Shown piece after piece: positions 1-11,940 of a stretch of 64,000 nucleotides of DNA. The DNA comes from Physella acuta (Eukaryota > Mollusca > Gastropoda > Physidae): the NCBI RefSeq assembly GCF_028476545.1, contig NW_026732016.1, positions 310,001 through 374,000 of the forward strand, read 5' to 3'. The notes beneath the pieces were generated by a model that worked only from the letters and a program-made list of their open reading frames with translations, made no database searches and was not told the DNA's origin. Position 1 is the first letter of the stretch. Every line of letters begins with the position of its first letter. The position numbers and the translations under genes are program-made.

Positions 1-1500
1 TACAGCCTACACACATTACATTACACTTAATTAATCCTAAGTTAATTTGCACTCTCTAAATATTTAATACATAAAAGTATTAACAAATATCATGCAAATA
101 TATATTTGTGACTTTTTTTCCTGTGACTTTTTTTCCTGTGACTTTTTTTCCTGTGACTTTTTTTCTGTGTTTTTTTTTCCTGTGTTTTTTTTTCCTGTGA
201 CTTTTTTTCCTACAATCCCGTAGTGTGGGGACACACGTGCTAGGCAGACGACCCGTGTGGGGGGGGGGGGCGATCATTGCAGACGTACTTAAGTTGATCT
301 CTCAGACGTTGAGATTCTCATTTCCTGTTCTAAATGGCACTTCCTGTTTGAGTGTAGAGTAAGGCTTAGGTCAAGGGTCAAATGCGCCACGGTCAGCTGA
401 CCACACCATTGAACAAGGTTATATAACACTGTCTTTGGTCGTCATCTTTTCCCTACAGAACCCAGAACACACGAACTCTTAACACTGTCTTCGCTTCTCC
501 CCAGTATAATTTTTAAAACTGTGACCGTTTAAATTTAGCGCACATATTATAACACGAACGTCAGTTGTATAAGTATAACCTTAGGGTTGGTAAGGAGACG
601 AGTAGCTCCCTTTCTGGCCTCACAGTCCACGGGGCAATAGAAGTAGAGTTCACCTGTTTCTTTAGCCTCGACATATGAAAGGGTAGTGTGGTCAGCACTA
701 TGCCTAGCCGCCTTTACTTTCCTCAACATGATTCAGGTACCCATCCTCACGGGCGCCCTACAATGGCGTGTAGAAATATTATACAACCTATGGAGCCAGT
801 GGGGAAAGTCCCATTGTGTGTTAAGGTATGTGGGGGACCCCAAGTTGCTGCTGATGTGTGGTGGCATATTGAGGAGGAGGAGGAGCACGTCAAAAAAAAA
901 AGGGGGGGGGGTAGTTATTTGGCCTAGCTTGGGTTTGTTGGATGTTCAGTTGTGTGTATGTATAAATATTATTATGGATAGATCGATATATTAGCCTAAT
1001 TTTAAAAGTTATGTCTTTGTTGTTGATTTGTAAGTCGGCTTCAAAGGGTTTTATTTGGTGAAATGTCGGCTTTCTTTGATCTTATTGAAACGATTGTAGA
1101 CACAACAACAAGAATGGAGTTAACCAGTGTATACTGTATTTTATTATCCGAGTCCTAACGTCTAACAGCTTTTTACAATTCGTTGAAGTCTAGTGGGAAT
1201 GCGGGACCATCAGGGTGTTGTAGGACTATTGTAACCTATTGGCTAGAGAAATCCTGCTGTCTAGACGCCTCAGTGCCGATGTTTAGAATAACCTACACAC
1301 ATTGGAATTGTATCTTTGGTATTGTCGTGTTTACTGCAAACAGAGTACGTTCAAACCAAAAAGTTGACAGACAACACAAGTACCTGAGTCCGGGGGGGGG
1401 GGGGGGTAATAGAAACCATCCTGCCTTTGATCTCCCGCCTAATATTATTTCCTCCGACGATAATTTGCTGTGATCAAACTTGCTAACGGGACGTCCATTT
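1..1500. other. Gene-free repeat-rich DNA
   Basis: No gene recognised. 106-211 is a 15-bp repeat with T7 runs (about 7 copies). G runs stand at about 259-270, 902-910 and 1393-1406. Short frames here are broken by homopolymers and look like chance. Confidence 0.5.
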
Positions 1501-1529
1501 CGTACCAGTATCGACCTTATACAGCTGTT

Positions 1530-1621
1530 CGATTGGGTGATCGATTGTGTGATCGATTGGGTGATCGATTGGGTGATCGATTGGGTGATCGATTGGGTGA
1601 TCGATTGGGTGATCGATTGGG
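1530..1621 (+). repeat. 12-bp minisatellite, GATCGATTGGGT unit
   Basis: About 7.5 near-perfect copies. Confidence 0.95.
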
Positions 1622-1663
1622 ACGAGAGGGATTCAATCAGCCAGGTGGTGGACGTGATTGAAC

Positions 1664-1822
1664 GTGTGACGTCATTAGCCGTTACTGTCCCGGGTACAAT
1701 GTGTGACGTCATTAGCCGTTACTGTCCCGGGTACAATGTGTGACGTCATTAGCCGTTACTGTCCCGGGTACAATGTGTGACGTCATTAGCCGTTACTGTC
1801 CCGGGTACAATGTGTGACGTCA
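1664..1822 (+). repeat. 37-bp repeat carrying TGACGTCA octamers
   Basis: Four full units and the start of a fifth. TGACGTCA stands at 1667, 1704, 1741, 1778 and 1815, exactly 37 bp apart. Units also contain CCCGGGTAC. Confidence 0.95.
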
Positions 1823-2199
1823 GCAAGAATCGCAGGTACATCTCTATCAATAACATTCTCTCTTACATCCGCCCTGCACAGCTTGATATAAAGTTAATTA
1901 ATTCCTAATTGCCATTTCGTCAAATAAACATCACGTGTGTGTAGTAATTAAATGAGGGCACGATTAGTTTTCTTGTTAAAATGAACGAAACTCCCAGTAG
2001 ATTAGATGTATTCATTAAGATAAGAAATATCTCATTATCTCTCATGAAACGGTAATTTGTAAATCAATCTGTAGTGGGCTTTTTAAATACAATTTTAGAC
2101 TTCTCAAAGGTCAATCACGTTGCATATTTTAGCATTAATTTTTATATCGTGGGTGTATTGATTAATTAAAGTTTTGGAAACACAATAAGATCTTAATCT

Positions 2200-2345
2200 A
2201 ACCCCCCCCCCTCCCCTTTAACTGCTGTCCCATCCCTACCCCCACCACTGCTGCCCTACCCCACCACTGCTGCCCTACCCACCACTTCTGCCCTACCCCC
2301 ACCACTGCTGCCCTACCCCCACCACTTATGCCCTACCCCCACAAT
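2200..2345 (+). repeat. C-rich repeat, about 19 bp
   Basis: Units of CTGCCCTACCCCCACCACT type, about 6 copies after a C9 run. Confidence 0.85.
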
Positions 2346-2449
2346 TGGGGGTTAAGCATGTTTTGTTAAGCATGCAATAAGTTGTGCGAGACCGCCTTAC
2401 ATACGGCTGCAGTAGACTAGAATCTATATTTAGATGAGCCATTCGTTTG

Positions 2450-2932
2450 ATAGAATCTACATTATTGTACAGATGAGCCGTTCGTTTGATAGATTCTACA
2501 TTATTACTTAGATGGTCGTTTGATAGATTCTACATTATTACTTAGATGGTCGTTTGATAGATTCTACATTATTACTTAGATGGTCGTTTGATAGATTCTA
2601 CATTATTACTTAGATGGTCGTTTGATAGATTCTACATTATTACTTAGATGGTCGTTTGATAGATTCTACATTATTACTTAGATGGTCGTTTGATAGATTC
2701 TACATTATTACTTAGATGGTCGTTTGATAGATTCTACATTATTACTTAGATGGTCGTTTGATAGATTCTACATTATTACTTAGATGGTCGTTTGATAGAT
2801 TCTACATTATTACTTAGATGGTCGTTTGATAGATTCTACATTATTACTTAGATGGTCGTTTGATAGATTCTACATTATTACTTAGATGGTCGTTTGATAG
2901 ATTCTACATTATTACTTAGATGGTCGTTTGAT
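2450..2932 (+). repeat. 34-bp minisatellite, about 14 copies
   Basis: Unit starts GATAGATTCTACATTATTAC. The first two copies differ; the rest are nearly identical. Confidence 0.95.
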
Positions 2933-3789
2933 TGATGTGCGGATTGTTCATATTTTATTATCTGCTAACCACGTGATATATTTGGTAACAGGTGGCATGA
3001 AAACAAACCAATCCATTTATACATACACACACGTATATATCCTCTGGACACAAATGTACACCACAAACTGTATTTCTGTCTTCAGTCCATAACAAGACAT
3101 AGACAGCTGTCTGTGATATAAAATTGAAGAAGTCATAACCAGCTTTTTCTCACACTGAGCTAGTGGTCAGGGGAGAGTGTTTGGTTGTTTAAACTGACCA
3201 AAAGAGCGGTTCTGAGCTGCGCTAATTAACGCTGGCCAAATGAGAGTAGATTGGCTGCACTAATTAGCGCCAGCCAGGCGGTGAGAAAGAAAGGCTGAGA
3301 GCAGCACTTGAGACGGCCTAATCTGGTGCCCGTGGGGGGGGGGGGGGGGCGACCGTTGTTCATTCATTAGAAGCCGTGTGACCTCACCAGATAAAGTATG
3401 TTGGGTCCAGCACGTGGTGGTGTGACCACGTGATAACCTGCAGGGTGAAGGTGATTGGTTTGTCGCCACCGTCACGCTGGCACGACGTGTCGTCTGCTCC
3501 ATGTCTGCTCCGGGTATTGTGGTGTTGTGTTCTCAGGATCCGTGTGATCTCGTGTTGTGTTAGGGGACTTAATCGTGCTGCAACCCTTCACGTTTTCGTT
3601 GTGGAGATATTTTGTCTTAAGAAGGGGGATAACTCAGTTGTTGTCAATGATTCAAAAGTGCACTACAAACTTGTCGTTTTTTCACTGACTGAAAGGTTTC
3701 ATCGATGTTTTTTTTGGTAATATTTTAAAAACTTGGTAGGCCCTACTGCTTGACTTACTTTTCCCAAGACAAACTACCCCACCTAATAA
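2933..3789. other. Unique-looking DNA without a recognised gene
   Basis: Contains a G14 run near 3337-3350. Short open frames on both strands (for example 3430-3720) have no recognisable features. Confidence 0.4.
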
Positions 3790-4146
3790 CCAAAACCACC
3801 CTTTATAAAACCACCCATTAGTTATAAAACCACCCATTAATTATAAACCACCCATTAATTATAAAACCACCCATTTACTATAAAACCACCCATTAATTAT
3901 AAAACCACCCATTTACTATAAAACCACCCATTAATTATAAAACCAACTATTATTTATAAAACCAACTATTAATTATAAAACCACTCATTAATTATAAAAC
4001 CACCCATTTACTATAAAACCACCTATTAATTATATAACCACCCATTAATTATAAAACCACTCATTAATTATAGTCACCCATTAATTATTAAACCACCCAT
4101 TGTAAAATCCAACCATTAATTATAAAACCACCCATTAACTATACAA
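3790..4146 (+). repeat. AT-rich repeat, about 20 bp
   Basis: Imperfect copies of TTAATTATAAAACCACCCA, about 17, with many variants. Confidence 0.9.
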
Positions 4147-4176
4147 CCACGGTAAGTGAAGATTGATGTACCCGCC

Positions 4177-4563
4177 TACAATTGACCTACTATCTATCGT
4201 CTGTGCTACAAGTATTGACCTACAATCTATCATCTGTGCTACAAGTATTGACCTACAATCTATCATCTGTGCTACAAGTATTGACCTACAATCTATCGTC
4301 TGCTACAAGTATTGACCTACAATCTATCGACTGTGCTACAAGTATTGACCTACAATCTATCGACTGTGCTACAAGTATTGACCTACAATCTATCGTCTGT
4401 GCTACAAGTATTGACCTACAATCTATCGTCTGCTACAAGTATTGACCTACAATCTATCATCTGTGCTACAAGTATTGACCTACAATATATCGTCTGCTAC
4501 AAGTATTGACCTACAATCTATCGTCTGTGCTACAAGTATTGACCTACAATCTATCGTCTGTGC
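4177..4563 (+). repeat. 33-bp minisatellite, about 12 copies
   Basis: Unit contains CTACAAGTATTGACCTACAA; some copies lack 3 bp. Confidence 0.95.
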
Positions 4564-4629
4564 TATCTTATGAGCGAGCCATAAAGAACTGGTTTATGAT
4601 AGTGTGGATGGATCGAAGTAGATGGTCTT

Positions 4630-4930
4630 GTTGTGTCAGTCAGAGATCTACCATGTCTTGAGAGGAGCTAAGGTTTAGCTCTCAGAGAATGTCGTGTCAG
4701 TCAGAGATCTACCATGTCTTGAGAGGAGCTAAGGTTTAGCTCTCAGAGAATGTCGTGTCAGTCAGAGATCTACCATGTCTTGAGAGGAGCTAAGGTTTAG
4801 CTCTCAGAGAATGTAGTGCCAGTCAGTGGTCTACCACGTCTTTAGAGGAGCTAATGTTTAGCTCTCAGACAATGTCGTGTCAGTGGTCTACCATGTCTTG
4901 AGAGGAGCTAAGGTTTAGCTTTCAGACAAT
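4630..4930 (+). repeat. 61-bp repeat, about 5 copies
   Basis: Unit contains GATCTACCATGTCTTGAGAG; later copies are shorter and more diverged. Confidence 0.92.
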
Positions 4931-5376
4931 GTTGAGTAGTTGGCATGAAGAACTAAGGGCGTAGCCACACATTCGCCTTCCCCACCTAACGTAAAATAAT
5001 TATAGTGTTTACCAAATAAATAGGACTGCTAACTTAATTTGAACTAAGTATCCTACGTTATCTTGTGTCGTCTCCCCCCCCCCCCCCCTTAACCACCAAT
5101 AGAGTTTACCGTCTTTGTTATAGCCCGCGGATGTGAATGACGTCATGAAGTCCGGGGGGGGGGGGGGGTTGAACTCGCTATGGCTGGTGTTTATTAAAAG
5201 TTTCCTTGACTGCATCAGACAACTTCCGGCGCTGACGTCATCAGGAGGTTAAACCATGCCACAAATCTTGCACTCTCAGCGTCTGCCGCGTCTATCGTGT
5301 CAGTGGACCAAACCACAGTAGAGTAATTTTTTAGTCGCCCCCCCCCCCCCCCGCACCCCCAGAGAAAAGTCTGGAA

Positions 5377-5732
5377 CAGAGGCGTAGCGACTCTTCCCGG
5401 CGCCCGGGGACAAACTTTTCGATTTGCACCCCCCCCCTCAAACTTTCGATTTGCACCCCCCCCCCTCGAGATTTCGATTTGCACCCCCCCCTCAAACTTT
5501 CGATTTGCACCCCCCCCCCTCGAGATTTCGATTTGCACCCCCCCCCCTCAAACTTTCGATTTGCACCCCCCACCTCGAGATTTTGATTTGCACACCCCCC
5601 CCCTCAAACTTTCAATTTGCACCCCCCTCAACCTTTCAATTTATTTTTCCAACCCATTTTGGCGCCCCCTAAGCTCGGCGCCCGGGGACATATGTCCCCC
5701 CCGCCCCCCCCCCCCCCCTCGCTACGCTACTG
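5377..5732. mobile_element. hAT-type MITE with 8-bp target duplication
   Basis: Terminal inverted repeats CAGAGGCGTAGCGA and its near-complement TCGCTACGCTACTG, flanked by identical 8-bp GTCTGGAA at 5369-5376 and 5733-5740. Eight-bp duplications and CAG ends point to the hAT superfamily. The 356-bp interior has about seven alternating C-rich repeats containing TTTCGATTTGCACC. No transposase. Confidence 0.8.
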
Positions 5733-5916
5733 GTCTGGAAGAAACACTGTGCTATTCAGTCATACAATCGTATTGAACTGCCTGGAGGAGTTAGTCGACT
5801 TTATTGTAGCTATATATTTAAATGAAGTGACATTTTGTCACGGTGACACTAGTAATGTCACGTGGACATGTATAAAAAAAACTTTTTTTCTTTATTAACT
5901 TAATTGTATCAATGTA

Positions 5917-6060
5917 ATGGGCGGCGTGGCCTAGCGGTAAACCGCCAGACTACTAACCCGAACGTCTAGAGTTGGGATCCACCGAGGAAAAATTTAATTC
6001 AAAACACTGAAAATGGAGTATGTTTTTCTCGTGCTGATTTGTAATTGACGCATACAACGC
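5917..6060 (+). mobile_element. tRNA-derived SINE head
   Basis: Starts GGCGGCGTGGCCTAGCGGT with a box A (TGGCCTAGCGG) and a degraded box B (GTTGGGATCCA) about 45 nt on. Its body passes into AT-rich sequence with no clear end. Confidence 0.5.
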
Positions 6061-6890
6061 TCTGTCATGGACACGGTATTTTTAGCCTGGCGAGGTTAGG
6101 TCTAGTTACGGTTCACTGATGAACTGGTTCTGCCTAGCTGACGTCATATCCGGTTGTCCTGGCATGGTTTTGATGACAAGAAACATGTTAGTGTCGTCTG
6201 CTGTAGTGCATCTCAGGGCACACACGGGCAGTGCTTCATTCTTCAGGTGGGGCTACCTCTTTAGGTGGGACCTACCCCTTTAAGTGGGACCTTCCTCTTT
6301 AGGTGGGACCTACCTCTGCATGCGTGTCGAACTTTTTCATGTCTCTGTTTTTTCTGTCAAGCATCTAGTATTGGTCCTCTTTCAGCCCCCCCCCCTCCCG
6401 TTAATATTCTCAATTGTTTATTTATCGTGGTTCAACCCCCCCCCCCCTTCCCCTTTCCAATTCTTCTCGTCAACTTCAACACGAACATAGTCTGGTCAAA
6501 CATGATTGACCTTTTGATAGGACTTTACGTAGGTTAGTCACGTGACTAAATTAGTTTTATAGTTGGTGTATATTTAAAAAAATGTCTACGTATGTAGTAC
6601 GGTGTGTCAGGGCCATAGATCTGTACGGGGTTACACAACCCAGCTGTGTGGACACGTCAGCAACAACATCCACCCCACGGCCTCAACATTCACCCCCCCC
6701 CCCACACCACCCACTACTACCGCACATCCACTCTCCCCACCCAGACGACACATGAAACATATTCCAGTGGCCTTATGTTGTGAGTACAATCAGGTCAACA
6801 CGTGCTGTGGTGAGCTCCCTTTAGTCTGTCTGCTTGTGTTTCTTGTCTTGGTGTGAGAAGATCATTTCAAGACACGGCTGGGTCAAGTAG
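6061..6890. other. Gene-free DNA with C tracts
   Basis: Four 20-bp-scale repeats (TTTAGGTGGGACCTACC type) at 6245-6315, C runs at about 6386, 6435 and 6690. No gene recognised. Confidence 0.4.
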
Positions 6891-6894
6891 CGCA

Positions 6895-7690
6895 CGTGTT
6901 GATGGTAGTCTTCTGGTGTCTTGTTGATGGTAGTCTTCTGGTGTCTTGTTGATGGTAGCCTTCTGGTGTCTTGTTGATGGTAGCCTCCTGTCTGTTGATG
7001 GTAGCCTCCTGTCTGTTGATGGTAGCCTCCTGGTGTCTTGTTGATGGTAGCCTCCTGGTGTCTTGTTGATGGTAGCCTCCTGTCTTGTTGATGGTAGCCT
7101 CCTGGTGTCTTGTTGATGGTAGCCTCATGGTGTCTTGTTGATGGTAGCCTCATGGTGTCTTGTTGATGGTAGCCTCCTGTCTTGTTGATGGTAGCCTCAT
7201 GGTGTCTTGTTGATGGTAGTCTCCTGTCTTGTTGATGGTAGCCTCATGGTGTCTTGTTGATGGTAGCCTCATGGTGTCTTGTTGATGGTAGCCTCCTGGT
7301 GTCTTGTTGATGGTAGCCTCATGGTGTCTTGTTGATGGTAGCCTTCTGGTGTCTTGTTGATGGTAGTCTCCTGTCTTGTTGATGGTAGCCTCCTGGTGTC
7401 TTGTTGATGGTAGCCTCTTGGTGTCTTGTTGATGGTAGCCTCTTGGTGTCTTGTTGATGGTAGCCTCTTGGTGTCTTGTTGATGGTAGCCTCCTGTCTTG
7501 TTGATGGTAGCCTCCTGTCTTGTTGATGGTAGCCTCCTGGTGTCTTGTTGATGGTAGCCTCTTGGTGTCTTGTTGATGGTAGCCTCCTGTCTGTTGATGG
7601 TAGCCTCCTGGTGTCTTGTTGATGGTAGCCGCCTGGTGTCTTGTTGATGGTAGCCTCCTGGTGTCTTGTTGATGGTAGCCTCCTGTCTGT
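6895..7690 (+). repeat. 25-bp minisatellite, about 33 copies
   Basis: Unit contains TTGTTGATGGTAGCCTCCTG, with shortened versions ending CTGTC. It creates a 194-aa minus-strand frame that is an artefact of the repeat. Confidence 0.95.
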
Positions 7691-7699
7691 TGATATTCG

Positions 7700-8492
7700 C
7701 GATGATTGGGTTGGTAGCCGTCACTGAATGATCGTATTGGTAGCCCTTAGTGAATGCTGTCTTGATGTTCCTACATATGTGTACCAAAAGCCCAGTTGTA
7801 TCCTGATGTTCCGATCCGTGTGTGGATGTCCTAATGATTGTGCTATTCCCCATGATTGAAGGGAACTATTCAAATGTCGGATTGAGAGGAAACAAGAAGA
7901 ACTCGACATAGACGCTCCCCATCTTCCTGACGTCAGTCCGCCAATCAAAATGTTCCTCAGGTACGTAATAGCACTCCTTGTCTCAACTTTGATTGGCCAA
8001 TTTAAAATTCGATGTTTTCCACATTAGATCCTTTCATTCATGACACACGATATAAATCCAACTCGGCACGTGCAGATTATGTTTTGCTTCAACGCCTTCT
8101 CCCCCCCCCTCCCCACTCCGGGGCTCTACACCTGTCGTGTAACTACCTGGGTGGGGGGTATATCTACACCAGAAACCACCTAGCAGCCCCCCCCCCCCAC
8201 ATAGAAATGAGAACGTAGAATCATTAGCGGGTGTCAATCCTAGTAGATGATCCGTGTGTTTGTTTCAGACAGCCCCCCCCCCATACGTCACAACCCACCT
8301 AATTATTGTAGTCAGGGTCCGTTGCTCTATCTCCACATAACCCATCTCACATTGACCCGTCAGAGAAAACTCCGGAAGTGATGTAGATGGTTTGTTTACG
8401 TGTGCTCCCTACTCACCAAATGTCACGTGTTTTATTGCTCTCGGCACAAGATTTAGACGAGTTCTCGCTCTGTTCGAACAGATCCCCTAGGG
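7700..8492. other. DNA without a recognised gene
   Basis: C runs near 8101, 8190 and 8275. Nothing gene-like seen. Confidence 0.4.
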
Positions 8493-8760
8493 CAGGGGTT
8501 CTCAAACTCTTACCCTGGTACACTGGAGAGTTTGTGGCCTAACTCAAATGTTAGGGTGGCCCAATATCTTGCTGAACCAAAATCCACTACAACTCCCAAG
8601 TGTGTCACTGTGGATGATAGTGTGATCCTCTACTAATGACAAAAATGGGAATGTTTGTTTATGGTATGAAAATAGCAACGGAGGTTGGTGATGGGATGGT
8701 GCTGTCATTGACACAATAGAAAATGTAATCACTATTGTTTTAGATGGATTGTCTGTGGGT
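8493..8760. mobile_element. Possible hAT remnant
   Basis: CAGGGGTTCTCAAACT at 8493 is the typical terminus of Charlie-like hAT elements. No matching right end was found, so the right boundary is only a guess. Confidence 0.3.
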
Positions 8761-8774
8761 AAGACCAACAGATG

Positions 8775-9145
8775 TGCCCCCCTCCACCTCCCCCACCAAC
8801 AACTGAAACTGTCTACCTACCCCATGACCAACATAGATGTATCCACCCCCCCCCACCACCAACTGAAACTGTCTACCTACCCCATGACCAACAGAGATGT
8901 GTCCACCCCCTCATCCCCCCCCCCACCAACTGAAACTGTCTACCTATCCCACGACCAACAGAGATGTGTCCACCCCCCCCCATGTCCAACAGAGATGTGT
9001 CCACCCCTCACCACCCCCCCTCCCCCCCACCAACCGAAAGTGTCTACCTACCCCATGACCAACAGAGATGTGTCCACCCCCTCACCCCCCCCCCCCCACC
9101 AACAACTTAAACTCCCCCACCTACCCCTATGACCAACAGAGATGT
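8775..9145 (+). repeat. C-rich imperfect repeat, about 55-60 bp
   Basis: Units share ACTGAAACTGTCTACCTACC, then GACCAACAGAGATGTGTCCA, separated by variable C runs; about 6 copies. Confidence 0.9.
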
Positions 9146-9276
9146 GTTTACATCTGACCAAATAAACTCGACTGACGGCCTACAATGTGGCAGGTAGATT
9201 TAAACATCCGGGTCTGCTCTCTTGGGAGTCCGTGCTGATTGGCATGTGCGTCTTGTGTGCATGTTATGTGCGTGTC

Positions 9277-9500
9277 CAGAGGCGTTGCGGGGGCGGGGCG
9301 GGGGTTGCCGGCCACACCGGTGACACCATTTAAGGGGGTGACACCAAGGCAAAAAAATTGACAAATTTTCAATGCTTTTTTGCCTGTCACATTAATAATT
9401 TTTAGTACAAATTTAGGAAAACTATAGATATATACTTTGTTTCTGGAAGGGGGGGGGGGGACGACACCACGAAGTGTCGCACCGGGTGATACCCGACCTA
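9277..9500. mobile_element. Second hAT-type MITE, right end eroded
   Basis: Starts CAGAGGCGTTGCGGGGGC, close to the end of the element at 5377. Flanked by GCGTGTC (7 of 8 bp) on both sides (9270-9276, 9501-9507). The right terminal repeat is missing or degenerate, and a G run stands near the right side. Confidence 0.5.
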
Positions 9501-9529
9501 GCGTGTCATATGCGTGTTGTGTGCGTGTC

Positions 9530-9738
9530 ACATGCTTGTTTTGTGCGTGTTGTATCCGTGTTGTCGTGTGAGTGAGTGGTAGAGAGAAATTGTCGTAGTT
9601 TCCGAGTTGCCCTCATGATCCTCAGATGGTGGGGCTGCTGGTACAAGATTTCTCTCGGCTAGTCCTGGAACTGAGTCACCCACTTCTGGTGCAACGATTT
9701 GTTTTCTTATGTTCTGGATGAATTCATTTCTGACGAAA
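9530..9738 (-). CDS. Possible coding exon, no recognised family
   Basis: After an AG at 9739-9740 (minus strand) about 68 codons stay open and end in TGA near 9533. The reading begins NEFIQNIRKQIVAPEVGD and continues through PGLAERNLVPAAPPSEDHEG. The composition is mixed and protein-like, unlike the surrounding repeats. There is no ATG and I found no neighbouring exon. It could be the last exon of a gene, the tail of a membrane protein, or a decayed piece. The low score reflects this. Confidence 0.25.
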
Positions 9739-9944
9739 ACGCAAGATTAGAAATGAGTCATTAAAATAATTTAAAGATTTCCATATTGAACAGCTTAACG
9801 GGACTTAGGTGTGCTGGTGTTTAGAGTTATGGTCGCCAGCTACTTAATCGGGAAAAACCAAGTGTTGAAATGTATGAATCTGTGAGCAGTCAATTTTTTT
9901 CCTTATTGTAGTTGTCGCCTTGAGAGAAGTGTGCTTTATTTTAG

Positions 9945-11587
9945 TGCAATTAAAATCTTTCAATTCTCAAAGTTTTTAAAGTAGTTCAACTCTTGTGAAA
10001 TGTTTGAGCCAATTAAAATCCTTCAATTCTCAAAGTTTTTAAAGTAGCTCAACTCTTGTGAAATGTCTGAGCCAATTAAAATCTTTCAATTCTCAAAGTT
10101 TTTAAAGTAGTTCAACTCTTGTGAAATGTTTGAGCCAATTAAAATCCTTCAATTCTCAAAGTTTTTAAAGTAGTTCAACTCTTGTGAAATGTTTGAACCA
10201 ATTAAAATCCTTCAATTCTCAAAGTTTTTAAAGTAGTTCAACTCTTGTGAAATGTTTGAGCCAATTAAAATCCTTCAATTCTCAAAGTTTTTAAAGTAGT
10301 TCAACTCTTGTGAAATGTTTGAGCCAATTAAAATCCTTCAATTCTCAAAGTTTTTAAAGTAGTTCAACTCTTGTGAAATGTTTGAGCCAATTAAAATCCT
10401 TCAATTCTCAAAGTTTTTAAAGTAGTTCAACTCTTGTGAAATGTCTGAGCCAATTAAAATCTTTCAATTCTCAAAGTTTTTAAAGTAGTTCAACTCTTGT
10501 GAAATGTTTGAGCCAATTAAAATCCTTCAATTCTCAAAGTTTTTAAAGTAGTTCAACTCTTGTGAAATGTTTGAGCCAATTAAAATCCTTCAATTCTCAA
10601 AAGTTTTTAAAGTAGTTCAACTCTTGTGAAATGTTTGAGCCAATTAAAATCTTTCAATTCTCAAAGTTTTTAAAGTAGTTCAACTCTTGTGAAATGTTTG
10701 AGCCAATTAAAATCTTTCAATTCTCAAAGTTTTTAAAGTAGTTCAACTCTTGTGAAATGTTTGAGCCAATTAAAATATTGTTATTATTAAAGTTTTTAAA
10801 GTAGTTCAACTCTTGTGAAATGTTTGAGCCAATTAAAATCTTTCAATTCTCAAAGTTTTTAAAGTAGTTCAACTCTTGTGAAATGTTTGAGCCAATTAAA
10901 ATCCTTCAATTCTCAAAGTTTTTAAAGTAGTTCAACTCTTGTGAAATGTTTGAGCCAATTAAAATCCTTCAATTCTCAAAGTTTTTAAAGTAGTTCAACT
11001 CTTGTGAAATGTTTGAGCCAATTAAAATCCTTCAATTCTCAAAGTTTTTAAAGTAGTTCAACTCTTGTGAAATGTTTGAGCCAATTAAAATCTTTCAATT
11101 CTCAAAGTTTTTAAAGTAGTTCAACTCTTGTGAAATGTTTGAGCCAATTAAAATCTTTCAATTCTCAAAGTTTTTAAAGTAGTTCAACTCTTGTGAAATG
11201 TTTGAGCCAATTAAAATCCTTCAATTCTCAAAGTTTTTAAAGTAGTTCAACTCTTGTGAAATGTTTGAGCCAATTAAAATCTTTCAATTCTCAAAGTTTT
11301 TAAAGTAGTTCAACTCTTGTGAAATGTTTGAGCCAATTAAAATCCTTCAATTCTCAAAGTTTTTAAAGTAGTTCAACTCTTGTGAAATGTCTGAGCCAAT
11401 TAAAATCTTTCAATTCTCAAAGTTTTTAAAGTAGTTCAACTCTTGTGAAATGTCTGAGCCAATTAAAATCTTTCAATTCTCAAAGTTTTTAAAGTAGTTC
11501 AACTCTTGTGAAATGTTTGAGCCAATTAAAATCTTTCAATTCTCAAAGTTTTTAAAGTAGTTTAACTCTTGTGAAATGTCTGAGCCA
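9945..11587 (+). repeat. 63-bp minisatellite, about 26 copies
   Basis: AT-rich unit containing CTCAAAGTTTTTAAAGTAGT. Copies differ mostly at a few C/T sites, except one with a replaced segment near 10777-10790. Highly homogeneous over 1.6 kb. Confidence 0.97.
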
Positions 11588-11717
11588 ACTCCAGACTGTA
11601 GAAACTGAATATTTATTGAGGCTCGCCCACATACGTCTACACCAGCTGCAACTTGTTTTATAATCCGCCAGTAATTACATTTCTTGATCTAATCAACCGT
11701 GGGGTAACAGCGGTATC

Positions 11718-11822
11718 ACAGGTTTTCTGGGGTTTGTTGGGGTTAAAGTAGGTTTTGTAGGTTTTGTTGAGGTTTAAGTAAGTTTATTGGGTTTTGTTGG
11801 TGCTTAAGTAGGTTTTGTGGTG
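11718..11822 (+). repeat. G/T-rich imperfect repeat
   Basis: Variants of GGTTTTGTTGGGGTTTAAGTA, about 5 copies. Confidence 0.8.
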
Positions 11823-11940
11823 TTTGCTTGTTCTGGTGTTAAACTATTAGTTGCGAGAGTTTTGTGTATAACGTCACAAAATGGACAGCTCTGAAACCTC
11901 GTCCCAGGGATATCAGGACGTCTGTGCGCTAACACAACAA

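Noticed and set aside
9945-11587. CRISPR-like regular array
   Set aside because: Repeats are directly tandem without unique spacers, and the window is eukaryotic.
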